Shown piece by piece: positions 15,577 through 23,142 of a DNA stretch of 25,132 nucleotides (position 1 is the first letter of the stretch; every line of letters starts with the position of its first letter). A program made the translations under genes and the position numbers. The stretch lies in the NCBI GenBank assembly GCA_937958075.1, contig CALFFB010000118.1:1-25132 (forward strand), given 5' to 3'. The stretch is from an uncultured Geobacteraceae bacterium. Lineage in GTDB: Bacteria > Desulfobacterota > Desulfuromonadia > Desulfuromonadales > Geopsychrobacteraceae. The notes beneath the pieces were generated by a model. That model made no database searches, was not told the DNA's origin, and worked only from the letters and a program-made list of their open reading frames with translations.

Positions 15577-17136
15577 ATGGCTGATAACCTTCTCACAATT
15601 ATGACCTTCTTCCCGGTACTGGGGATGATTGCCCTGCTGTTCATCCCGCGGGACAATGACGCGATGCTCAAGAGCTTTGCTCTGGCCGTTTCGTTGATTA
15701 CCTTTCTGATCAGCCTGCCGCTGGCTTTTGACAGGGTATTTACGACCTCAGGCGGGATGCATTACCGCGAGTTCTACGAATGGATTCATGTCGGTGAGTT
15801 CTTTCAGATGAACTACAATGTCGGTGTCGACGGAATCAGCCTGTGGCTGGTCATGTTGACGACCTTCATCATGCCGATTGCCATTCTCTCAACCTGGAAC
15901 GCGGTGAAAAAGAACACCAAGGGTTTCATGGCCATGCTGCTGCTGCTGCAGACCGGTATGCTCGGGGCCTTTATCTCCCTTGACCTGTTCCTCTTCTATA
16001 TCTTCTGGGAACTGATGCTCATTCCCATGTATTTCCTCATTGGTATCTGGGGCGGGGCCAACCGTATCTATGCTGCGGTGAAATTCTTCATCTACACGGC
16101 GGTCGGATCCCTGCTGATGCTCGTCGGTATCATCTTTGTCTACTACTATGCCGTGCAGTCGGGAGCGCCGGTCAATGGTTTCGGCGTCCACGAGTTCTAT
16201 CAGCTGGATCTGCCCTATAACGCCCAGTTCTGGCTGTTTCTGGCCTTCGGTTTCAGCTTCGCCATCAAGGTGCCCATGTTCCCCCTGCACACCTGGTTGC
16301 CCGACGCCCATACCGAAGCACCAACCGCCGGCTCCGTCATCCTGGCCGCGGTGCTGCTGAAGATGGGAACCTACGGCTATGTGCGTTTCGCCATGCCGCT
16401 GTTTCCTGAGGCACTGCCGACCTTTATCCCCTATCTGGCCTTCCTCTCGGTCGTCGGTATTATCTACGGCTCCCTGGTGGCCATGATGCAGGAAGATGTC
16501 AAGAAGCTGGTTGCCTACTCTTCCGTCGCTCACCTTGGTTTCGTCATGCTCGGTATCTTTGCCATGAACATGCAGGGCATGGCCGGCGGCATGATCCAGA
16601 TGATCAACCACGGGGTGTCAACGGGGGCGCTGTTCCTTATCGTCGGCTTTCTCTATGAGCGCCGCCATACCCGCATGATTTCAGAATTCGGCGGACTTGC
16701 CGGGAAGATGCCGATCTTTGCGACCATCTTCCTGATCGTGACCTTTTCCTCTATCGGTCTGCCGGGCACCAACGGCTTCGTCGGCGAGTTTCTCGCCCTG
16801 ATGGGTGCCTTTGAAAGTGATCTGCGCTGGTTTGCCGTCTTTGCGACAACCGGTGTCATTCTGGCCGCTGTCTATATGCTGTGGGTCTACCAGCGGATCA
16901 TGTTCGGCAAGGTGACCAATCCAGCCAATGAAGACATCAAGGATCTGTCCCTGCGCGAGATCGTCGTCATGCTGCCTCTGCTTGTGTTCGTCTTCTGGAT
17001 CGGCATCTATCCCAACACCTTCTTTGACAAGATGAATCCTGCTCTTGAGCAACTTATCGAGCAGATGAACAACCGACAGGTCGCAGTGGTGGAAGTGGTA
17101 GAGCCTGTTGTAGCCAATGTGGTTGACTATAAATAA
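15577..17136 (+). CDS. nuoM: NADH-quinone oxidoreductase subunit M
   Basis: A 519-residue antiporter-like proton-pumping subunit of about 14 helices. E145 in the FWELMLIPMYFLIGIWG segment (143-159) is the conserved TM5 glutamate, and PLHTWLPDAHTEAPTAGSV is the characteristic channel motif. AAGGAGCG precedes the ATG. The last 30 residues form a hydrophilic valine- and glutamate-rich tail (QVAVVEVVEPVVANVVDYK), slightly longer than in E. coli. Between NuoL and NuoN in the operon, it also sits between them in the complex. Confidence 0.95.
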   Translation: MADNLLTIMTFFPVLGMIALLFIPRDNDAMLKSFALAVSLITFLISLPLAFDRVFTTSGGMHYREFYEWIHVGEFFQMNYNVGVDGISLWLVMLTTFIMPIAILSTWNAVKKNTKGFMAMLLLLQTGMLGAFISLDLFLFYIFWELMLIPMYFLIGIWGGANRIYAAVKFFIYTAVGSLLMLVGIIFVYYYAVQSGAPVNGFGVHEFYQLDLPYNAQFWLFLAFGFSFAIKVPMFPLHTWLPDAHTEAPTAGSVILAAVLLKMGTYGYVRFAMPLFPEALPTFIPYLAFLSVVGIIYGSLVAMMQEDVKKLVAYSSVAHLGFVMLGIFAMNMQGMAGGMIQMINHGVSTGALFLIVGFLYERRHTRMISEFGGLAGKMPIFATIFLIVTFSSIGLPGTNGFVGEFLALMGAFESDLRWFAVFATTGVILAAVYMLWVYQRIMFGKVTNPANEDIKDLSLREIVVMLPLLVFVFWIGIYPNTFFDKMNPALEQLIEQMNNRQVAVVEVVEPVVANVVDYK

Positions 17137-17175
17137 ACGTTGATAGCATAAACTCTGGTTCCGAGGAGCTGTTCG

Positions 17176-18636
17176 ATGGAAAATCTGGTTCAAGAAGCCA
17201 TCCAGAATGTGAATCTGCACGCCGTCATGCCGTCGCTGATTCTGACTGTTGCCGGCATGGCGCTGCTGATGGTCGCGGTCTTTTCGCCCCGCGGCAAGAC
17301 CACCCACATCGCCTGGCTGAGCATAGCGTCACTGGTCGTGGCCGGGGTGGTGACCCTGGCAGGATGGAATGATACCCAGACGGGATTTGCCGGCAGTGTG
17401 CAACTCGATAACTTTGCCGCCTTTTTCAGTATGATCTGCATTATCGCCGCCGGACTGGCGATACTCATGTCGGATGACTACCTGAAACGGGAGGAATTTC
17501 CCGTTGGTGAATATTATCCCCTGATCCTCTTTACCACGGCAGGGGCCATGTGGATGGTGTCGGGTACCGATCTGATCACCATTTTCCTCGGACTGGAAGT
17601 TCTCTCTGTCTCCCTGTATATCCTCGCCGGATTTTTCCGGGATCAGCAACGCTGTAACGAGGCCGGGCTGAAATATTTCTTCCTCGGTGCCTTTTCCACC
17701 GGCTTCCTCCTGTACGGTATGGCCCTGCTCTACGGGGTCACGGGCACCACCAAGATCTACGATATTGCCGCTTATGTTCAGGCCAATCCCGACACCACAA
17801 CCAACATCATGTTTGTGGCCGCGGGCCTGCTGATGCTCACCGGTTTCTTCTTCAAGATCGCCGCTGTGCCCTTCCACATGTGGACGCCCGACGTCTATCA
17901 GGGAGCGCCCACTCCGATCACCGCCTTTATGAGTGCCGGGCCCAAGGCGGCGGCCATTGCCGCCCTGCTGCGGGTGACCATCATCTGTCTTGCCGGGATT
18001 CAGGATCAGCTGACAACAGTGTTCTGGGTTCTCGCCGTGCTGACCATGACCGTCGGTAACCTGATCGCCCTGTGCCAGAAGGATCTCAAACGCATGCTCG
18101 CCTATTCCGCCATTGCCCATGCCGGATATGCTCTGGTCGGTCTGGTGGCCTGGAATGAGATCGGTCTGTCGGGCATTCTTTTCTACATGCTGGTGTATAC
18201 CTTCATGAACATGGGCGCTTTCGCCGTGCTGGTACTCATCGGCCGTCGCGGTGAGGAACAACTGACCCTGGAAGGGTTCTCCGGTCTGGGTTACAAAAAA
18301 CCGGTGCTGGGAGTGGCCCTCTGTATCTTCCTCTTCTCCCTGATGGGGCTGCCGCCGACGGCGGGTTTTACCGGCAAGTTCTACATCTTCGCCGGTGCCA
18401 TCAACGAAGGCTTTATCTGGCTGGCGGTCATCGGGGTGCTGAACTCAGCCGTTTCCCTGTACTATTATCTGCGGATTATGGTTTTCATGTACTTCAAGGA
18501 GCCGCAGGAGGATTTCTCCTGGGTGACGATCAATGCCGCGACCGCTGTCTCCATTGTCATCTCGGTGGCCGGCGTGCTCTACCTCGGGATCGTACCGGCA
18601 GCAGTCATGCAGTTTGCTAAAATGGCCGGTCTATAA
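17176..18636 (+). CDS. nuoN: NADH-quinone oxidoreductase subunit N
   Basis: A 486-residue antiporter-like subunit, last of the operon. E141 in IFLGLEVLSVSLYIL is the TM5 glutamate and PFHMWTPDVYQGAPTPITAFMSAGPKAAA is the NuoN channel motif. GAGGAG lies upstream of the ATG. The length is typical. A strong terminator lies 27 bp after the stop. A TATAAC at 18632-18637 overlaps the stop codon and resembles a -10 box, but no good -35 element was found, so a separate promoter for the next gene is not established. Confidence 0.95.
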   Translation: MENLVQEAIQNVNLHAVMPSLILTVAGMALLMVAVFSPRGKTTHIAWLSIASLVVAGVVTLAGWNDTQTGFAGSVQLDNFAAFFSMICIIAAGLAILMSDDYLKREEFPVGEYYPLILFTTAGAMWMVSGTDLITIFLGLEVLSVSLYILAGFFRDQQRCNEAGLKYFFLGAFSTGFLLYGMALLYGVTGTTKIYDIAAYVQANPDTTTNIMFVAAGLLMLTGFFFKIAAVPFHMWTPDVYQGAPTPITAFMSAGPKAAAIAALLRVTIICLAGIQDQLTTVFWVLAVLTMTVGNLIALCQKDLKRMLAYSAIAHAGYALVGLVAWNEIGLSGILFYMLVYTFMNMGAFAVLVLIGRRGEEQLTLEGFSGLGYKKPVLGVALCIFLFSLMGLPPTAGFTGKFYIFAGAINEGFIWLAVIGVLNSAVSLYYYLRIMVFMYFKEPQEDFSWVTINAATAVSIVISVAGVLYLGIVPAAVMQFAKMAGL

Positions 18637-18662
18637 CGTAACTCTCTGACAGCTGAACAAGG

Positions 18663-18693
18663 AAAAGCCCTTCCGCAGTGAGGGGCTTTTTTT
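18663..18693 (+). terminator. Intrinsic terminator of the nuo operon
   Basis: AAAAGCCC (18663-18670) pairs with GGGCTTTT (18683-18690). The stem can extend by a wobble and one more pair, and a T7 run follows (18687-18693). The ribosome binding site and start codon of the UbiD-like gene follow within 10 bases, so the hairpin also lies in that gene's leader. Confidence 0.88.
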
Positions 18694-18702
18694 ATAGGAG
18701 CT

Positions 18703-19983
18703 ATGAGTCTCGGCAACTTTCTTGAACAGTGTCGTGCGTCAGGGGAGCTCAAAGACGTCAGGGAAAGGGTTTCCCTGGAACTGGAGTTGGCTCGTCGCTG
18801 CCGCCAGGAGTTTGCTCTGGCCGATAACGCCGTCTTGCGGTTCTCTGCCGTCATCGGCAACGATTACCAGGTCGCCGGCAATCTGTTCGGAAGTGAAAGG
18901 CGGCTGTTGCGGATCCTGGCAGCCGATTCCTTTGCTAGTTTCTCACAGCGTATTGAGAGCCTGATGCAGGCCCAGCAGGGGACCGGGGCCCAGCGTCTGC
19001 GTGCCGCGGCCAGCAGGAGCCGCCCTTCAGAGGGCCGAATCCGTCACCACCACAGCCTGAAGTCGTTGCGGCTACTGCCGGCCATTATTTCCTGGCCACG
19101 TGAGACAAAGCCCTACCTGACCCTGCCTCTGATCTTTGTTGAAAATCCGGTGACCGGTGAAGTCACCCTTGGCCTGTACCGGGCGCAGGTTATAAATGAG
19201 GAGGATCTGGCCGTCAATATCGCCCCCGGCGGGCGTGGCGCAGCGGCTTTGGCCGCCGGCTTCAGGAGCAAAAGAAAGGTCAGGGTGGCGATAGTTCTGG
19301 GGGCCGAGCCGGCCTGGTACTGGCTGGCCAGTGCCCCCCTGCCCAGGCAGTGCAGTCAGGCCGGGCTGTTCAGCAGTCTGTTCGGTTCACCGCAGCTGGC
19401 ACGCGGTGAACTGACCGGCATCGCCGTGCCAGCGGCCAGTGAGTTTCTCCTGGAGGGGGACATTGATCCGACAGTACAGTGTGTCGAAGGGCCCTTTGCC
19501 AACCACACGGGAAGTTATGTCAGACGCGAAGACTGTCCGGTGATGCGTGTGCAGCGCATAAGCTGCAGCGATGAGCCGGTCATGCCGGTGACGGTTGTCG
19601 GGCCGCCGCCGAGTGAGAACATCCATCTGGCGCGGGGCCATCTCTGCCTGATCCGGGAGTTGCTGCGCCTCGATCTGCCTGAGCTGGTGGATATCGCCAT
19701 GCCGGCGCTGACCGCCTATCATGGTGTTGCCATTATCAGTCTGCGCAACCGGTACGGACGCGACAACGCCGATATCATTCACCAGCTGCGGAGTGATGAT
19801 TCCCCGCTCAAACGTTCGCGGCTGCTGCTATTGGTAGATGAGGATGTCCGGGTGCAAATGCTTGAACAGTGTCTGTGGCGGGCGGTAAATCGCCTGGCCG
19901 AAGGCCGCTGCTCGCAGCATCCCTACGGTATCACGATCGACGCAACGGGCGTCGATCCCGACTGGCTGATCACAGAGGCTTGA
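18703..19983 (+). CDS. UbiD-superfamily protein with degenerate cofactor and metal site
   Basis: A 426-residue protein recognisable as UbiD superfamily by the GLYRAQ segment (157-162), the VPAASEFLLEGDI segment (242-254), EGPFANHTGSY (262-272) and a TIDAT segment near the C-terminus. UbiD enzymes are prenylated-FMN decarboxylases. Several usual key residues are changed. The metal-binding Asn of N-x-G-x-Y-R is T155, the metal-binding His after it is not found in the APGGRGAA stretch, and the acidic residue of EGPFG(E/D) is N267. R160, E247 and E262 are kept. It is shorter than E. coli UbiD (about 490). No ubiX-like partner is in the window. AGGAG at 18697-18701 is close to the start. It may have a changed activity or a non-catalytic role. 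The fold assignment is firm, the function is not. Confidence 0.8.
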   Translation: MSLGNFLEQCRASGELKDVRERVSLELELARRCRQEFALADNAVLRFSAVIGNDYQVAGNLFGSERRLLRILAADSFASFSQRIESLMQAQQGTGAQRLRAAASRSRPSEGRIRHHHSLKSLRLLPAIISWPRETKPYLTLPLIFVENPVTGEVTLGLYRAQVINEEDLAVNIAPGGRGAAALAAGFRSKRKVRVAIVLGAEPAWYWLASAPLPRQCSQAGLFSSLFGSPQLARGELTGIAVPAASEFLLEGDIDPTVQCVEGPFANHTGSYVRREDCPVMRVQRISCSDEPVMPVTVVGPPPSENIHLARGHLCLIRELLRLDLPELVDIAMPALTAYHGVAIISLRNRYGRDNADIIHQLRSDDSPLKRSRLLLLVDEDVRVQMLEQCLWRAVNRLAEGRCSQHPYGITIDATGVDPDWLITEA

Positions 19984-20020
19984 GTAGGGGAGGCCTGCCG
20001 CTTCCCATCAGGAGTAAATG

Positions 20021-20830
20021 ATGAAAGTTGTCAGCTTCAACATCAACGGACTGCGCGCCCGCCAGCATCAGCTTGATGCAGTTGTCGAGGCCCATCAGCC
20101 CGATTTTATCTGTCTGCAGGAAACCAAGGTTCACGACAGTGAATTTCCCCACCAGCAGCTGGCTCATCTGGGCTACCATGTCGTCCATCACGGACAGAAA
20201 GCCCATTACGGGGTCGCCACCCTGTCGAAGCTGGAGCCGGAAACGGTCACCAAGGGTTTTGCCAGCGAGGCGGACAATCACCAGCGCCGACTGCTGGTGA
20301 CCTCATACCGTCTGGCGGACGGACAATCTCTGAAGCTGGTCAACGGCTATTTTCCCCAGGGCGAAAATCGCAGCCACCCGGAAAAGTTTCCTAACAAGGA
20401 AGCCTTCTACCGCAACCTCAATACCTGGTTGCGATCTGCCAACCAGCCTGGAGATCTGTTGCTGGTGACCGGTGATTTTAATATAGCACCGGAGGATGCC
20501 GATATCGGCATCGGTGAGGAGAACAAAAAACGCTGGCTCAGACAGGGGAAGACCAGTTTTCTGCCGGAAGAGCGTGAGTGGTTTGCTGATCTGCGCCAGT
20601 GGGGCCTTGTCGATGTGTACGAAGGGTTTCGCACAGAGGGGATCTACAGCTGGTTCGACTACCGATCGCGTGGCTTTGAGGCTGAGCCGAAGCGCGGACT
20701 GCGCATCGATCTCATTCTTGCCAGCGCCCCCTTAAGTCAGTACTGCTGTGGAGCCGGTATCGACTACCGGATCCGGTCTATGGAAAAACCGTCGGATCAC
20801 TGCCCGGTATGGGCGGAGTTTGATCTTTGA
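20021..20830 (+). CDS. xthA: Exodeoxyribonuclease III (AP endonuclease)
   Basis: A 269-residue nuclease that cuts DNA at abasic sites and trims 3' ends in base-excision repair. The catalytic set is complete: N7 in SFNINGLRAR, E34 in QETK, Y110, D152 and N154 in GDFN, D230 in RIDLIL, and D259-H260 in SDHCP. Length matches E. coli XthA (268). Two ATGs are adjacent at 20018 and 20021. The second has better spacing (6 bases) from GGAG at 20011-20014. It lies 37 bp after the UbiD-like gene and may share its transcript. It is the last gene with the base composition of the nuo region. Confidence 0.95.
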   Translation: MKVVSFNINGLRARQHQLDAVVEAHQPDFICLQETKVHDSEFPHQQLAHLGYHVVHHGQKAHYGVATLSKLEPETVTKGFASEADNHQRRLLVTSYRLADGQSLKLVNGYFPQGENRSHPEKFPNKEAFYRNLNTWLRSANQPGDLLLVTGDFNIAPEDADIGIGEENKKRWLRQGKTSFLPEEREWFADLRQWGLVDVYEGFRTEGIYSWFDYRSRGFEAEPKRGLRIDLILASAPLSQYCCGAGIDYRIRSMEKPSDHCPVWAEFDL

Positions 20831-21125
20831 TCGATCTGTTCAGTATGGAGCCGCAGTTCCCATTCCAAGGGGCATCAGAGTTCGCCAGCCAGCGGTAGGT
20901 GAGCGTTTGACAGCTGTGATTGATGGCGATAGATGCCCCTGGCATGGGAGCTACAACTCCATCCGAGGTGAAATAGTTACCGATATTTTTTGTTTTTTTC
21001 CGTTTTAATCTCCCAGTCAGATTTATGTCAGATACCGTAGGTATGATGCCAGTTTTATACAGGAGTTTTTTGGGGCTGGTTATTTTTCCCTTGCGGTTAG
21101 TTGCTGCGTGTAGTAAGTATTACGC
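20831..21125 (+). other. Intergenic region between xthA and the XRE-type gene
   Basis: No gene is supported in these 295 bp. An open frame running from inside xthA to 21008 has no family resemblance or start signal. The region holds the long inverted repeat (20845-20962), T-rich tracts at 20982-21005, a palindrome ATACC-GTA-GGTAT (21032-21044) and GTAA-GTA-TTAC (21113-21123) directly before the next ATG. Composition moves from GC-rich to AT-rich across it. Confidence 0.65.
20845..20962. repeat. 118-nt long imperfect inverted repeat with nested stem
   Basis: Arm 20845-20876 (32 nt) and arm 20932-20962 (31 nt) match as reverse complements at 26 positions, with five mismatches and one gap. Four of the five mismatches are transitions. 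The outer ends are ATGGAG and CTCCAT. An inner stem, TCGCCA (20882-20887) with TGGCGA (20924-20929), and a short CAGC/GCTG pair lie inside. This could be a miniature mobile element, a recombination site or a structured RNA. No matching family was recognised, and no attC core (RYYYAAC/GTTRRRY) is visible. Confidence 0.75.
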
Positions 21126-21479
21126 ATGGCGACTTATGGAGACGTTGTTAGACAGTGCAGAGAAGAGCTTCAGGTAAAAGATCGCTCTTACTCTTTGCGG
21201 CAGGTGGCGCTTCGAATCGGCGTCCAACCTACCTACCTCAGCAAGATCGAGCGGGGGGAGTTTCCACCACCGTCTGAGAAAGTGATTCGGCAACTGGCGG
21301 AAGAGCTGAATCAAGACCCTGATGTTATGTTGGCGATGGCGGGTAAAATATCCAGCGACCTGCTGGACGTGATTGTGAAGAGGCCGCGCTTGATGGCTGA
21401 TTTGATCCGTCAGGTGAAAGAGATGCCCGATGATGCGGTTGTGAGGATTGTCAGGGAAGTTCGAGACGGCGACTGGTAG
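21126..21479 (+). CDS. XRE-family helix-turn-helix transcriptional regulator
   Basis: A 117-residue protein with a Cro/C1-type helix-turn-helix at about 23-46 (SLRQVALRIGVQPTYLSKIERGEFPPPS), followed by an LNQDPDVMLAMAGK segment and a C-terminal helical part with RPRLMADLIRQVKEMPDD. XRE regulators of this type often lie beside a partner gene and repress their own promoter. The ATG at 21126 is forced by an in-frame stop at 21114. No Shine-Dalgarno sequence is visible, and a GTAA-GTA-TTAC palindrome touches the start, so the mRNA may be leaderless or the operator may cover the start. It is followed after 18 bp by a gene of unknown function, very probably in the same operon. The ligand and targets are unknown. 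Confidence 0.88.
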   Translation: MATYGDVVRQCREELQVKDRSYSLRQVALRIGVQPTYLSKIERGEFPPPSEKVIRQLAEELNQDPDVMLAMAGKISSDLLDVIVKRPRLMADLIRQVKEMPDDAVVRIVREVRDGDW

Positions 21480-21497
21480 TTTTTTTCTGGAGGGGAC

Positions 21498-22286
21498 GTG
21501 TTACACATCAACAACAATACTCTGAAATTTGAATTCCCCGAGATTCACCGTGAGGCTGTCTGCAACATTTCGTTGCACAGAACCACAGCGGTTGCTCGCC
21601 AGTCAGTAACATCCCTCGTCAATGAGGGCATCATTCCCCTGTTCCATATCGATGACTACTCAAAGGATTTACCACTCCGACTGCTCAAGCGGGGCGGTGT
21701 AATAGCTCCGGCAGAAAAAGAACAGCCCCTTTATATCAAACTGTCCGGCAACTACCCCTTTGCCCTGAAGATCGGCGTCGGCAAGATCAATGCTGTGTCG
21801 GGTTGCCCCTGGTCGGAACACCTCAATGCGGATAATCAGGATTATCTGGTCACGCCACCGCAATCCAGCTTTGCTGGATACCATGAAGGGAACGGCAGAT
21901 TTCATCAGTTTGTCGTAACGGCTCTGGGAAAAGGTGCCACCATTGAAGAGCAGGTTGCCGGAACTGCTGATATTGGCGGCATTCAGATCATTGCCTATCC
22001 CATGAAGAGAACGGCTTACGAGGATTATTGCCGAAACTGCACGCGCCTTTCTCTCGCGTCACCGGCCAGCAGTTCTGAGCTTGGTATTGCCAAAGGGGAT
22101 TTGATTGCGCAAAAGATAGCAACGGATACCTATGGTTCTGGTGTCTGGGAGATGGACAGTTCAAGCCGTTGCTTCGTGCATTTACTGGAAAAATCGGCCT
22201 TTCGAAAGATAACCGGCAGGGACAAATATGGTCATCCAGCGAAGATATTTTCTCTTGATCGCTGGCGCAGAGCGAACGGTCGCTGA
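21498..22286 (+). CDS. Conserved protein of unknown function, partner of the XRE-type regulator
   Basis: A 262-residue soluble protein starting with GTG, with GGAGGGG immediately upstream. No signal peptide or membrane segment is seen. Notable segments are FEFPEIHREAVCNISLHRT (about 11-29), PFALKIGVGKINAVSG (about 86-102), QDYLVTPPQSSFAGY, RFHQFVVTALGKGATIEEQ and SSRCFVHLLEKSAFRKITG near the C-terminus. From memory these match a widespread bacterial family of about 260-300 residues with KINAVSG and QDY-x-V-x-P motifs and no assigned function. I could not check this. It has no HExxH motif, so it is not the ImmA/IrrE-type protease often paired with XRE regulators. The close linkage suggests joint regulation. 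Confidence 0.75.
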   Translation: MLHINNNTLKFEFPEIHREAVCNISLHRTTAVARQSVTSLVNEGIIPLFHIDDYSKDLPLRLLKRGGVIAPAEKEQPLYIKLSGNYPFALKIGVGKINAVSGCPWSEHLNADNQDYLVTPPQSSFAGYHEGNGRFHQFVVTALGKGATIEEQVAGTADIGGIQIIAYPMKRTAYEDYCRNCTRLSLASPASSSELGIAKGDLIAQKIATDTYGSGVWEMDSSSRCFVHLLEKSAFRKITGRDKYGHPAKIFSLDRWRRANGR

Positions 22287-22389
22287 TTTCGCCGGAGGAA
22301 TGAGCAGCACACGGGTGCAATGGAAACCGAAGAGCTAAAGTCGTATTCACTGTTGACTGCGATGCTCTTTGCATACAAAGGAGGTTGGG

Positions 22390-23142
22390 ATGTTTTACGG
22401 AAAAAAAATGTTGTGGGCGGTACTAGCGATTGTTGTTTTAGCATTGATGCCAGCATGCGGAGGCGGTGGCGGGAGTAGCAGCTCGTCAAATGGGGCATCC
22501 ATTACTGGCCTTTGGTCAGGAACTGTCATCAGTAACAATGGTCAGCAAACAAACGTTCTGGCTGTAGCATCAACAGATAATGAACTTCGCATGTTCAGTG
22601 ATGACCAAAATATTCAGTACGCTGGAACAGTATCGATAAAAGGCAATCAGGGCAGCGGTTCCCTCAAAGGATACATAGCCGATGGAGTTTTCTACAACAA
22701 TCAGTCAACAGCGACATTTTCTGTCTCGTTTACTGTTGTTGAAGGCGATTCTATAAGTGGTACATATTCTACGCAAGGTGATAGTGGAAGTTTCACCCTT
22801 TACTATAATACCGGTGCAGAAAGACAGTCTTCATTGTTAGATATAGTTGGTAACTGGGGTTACTCCTATCTGACTTATTGGGCTGATGCCACAGTTAGCA
22901 ATAACGGGCAGGTGCAAGCCTCTTTTGAAACAGGATGTATTGTTAGCGGAAGAGTTTCTTTACCAAGTTATGACTGGTCAATTTATAAAGCCTTGGTGAA
23001 CGTAACCTCGTGCGGCGAGCTAAATGGTAGCTACACTGGATTGGTCCTCCTTCAAGACAGTAGTGACGGTTCTGAGCTTCTCTGGTTTATGCTAACGAAT
23101 CCGAACTACTCATACATGGATCAATTTCGTCGGTTACAGTAA
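22390..23142 (+). CDS. Putative surface or periplasmic lipoprotein
   Basis: A 250-residue protein with a lipoprotein signal: charged N-terminus (MFYGKKM), hydrophobic core and the lipobox-like LMPAC, with C23 as the modified residue. A flexible GGGGGSSSSS linker follows. The mature part seems to hold two related beta-rich halves, each starting with a G-x-W motif (ITGLWSGTV near 45 and VGNWGYSYL near 165), and is rich in S, G, N and T. The second half has two cysteines that may form a disulfide. The start at 22390 follows a strong AAAGGAGG. An in-frame TTG at 22369 is unlikely. Function is unknown. The beta-rich, low-charge sequence suggests a small beta-barrel or lipocalin-like fold, which is speculative. 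Confidence 0.78.
   Translation: MFYGKKMLWAVLAIVVLALMPACGGGGGSSSSSNGASITGLWSGTVISNNGQQTNVLAVASTDNELRMFSDDQNIQYAGTVSIKGNQGSGSLKGYIADGVFYNNQSTATFSVSFTVVEGDSISGTYSTQGDSGSFTLYYNTGAERQSSLLDIVGNWGYSYLTYWADATVSNNGQVQASFETGCIVSGRVSLPSYDWSIYKALVNVTSCGELNGSYTGLVLLQDSSDGSELLWFMLTNPNYSYMDQFRRLQ

Noticed and set aside
20748..21008. 86-codon open frame across the end of xthA
   Set aside because: It overlaps xthA in another frame and runs through the inverted repeat. It has no start signal and no family resemblance.
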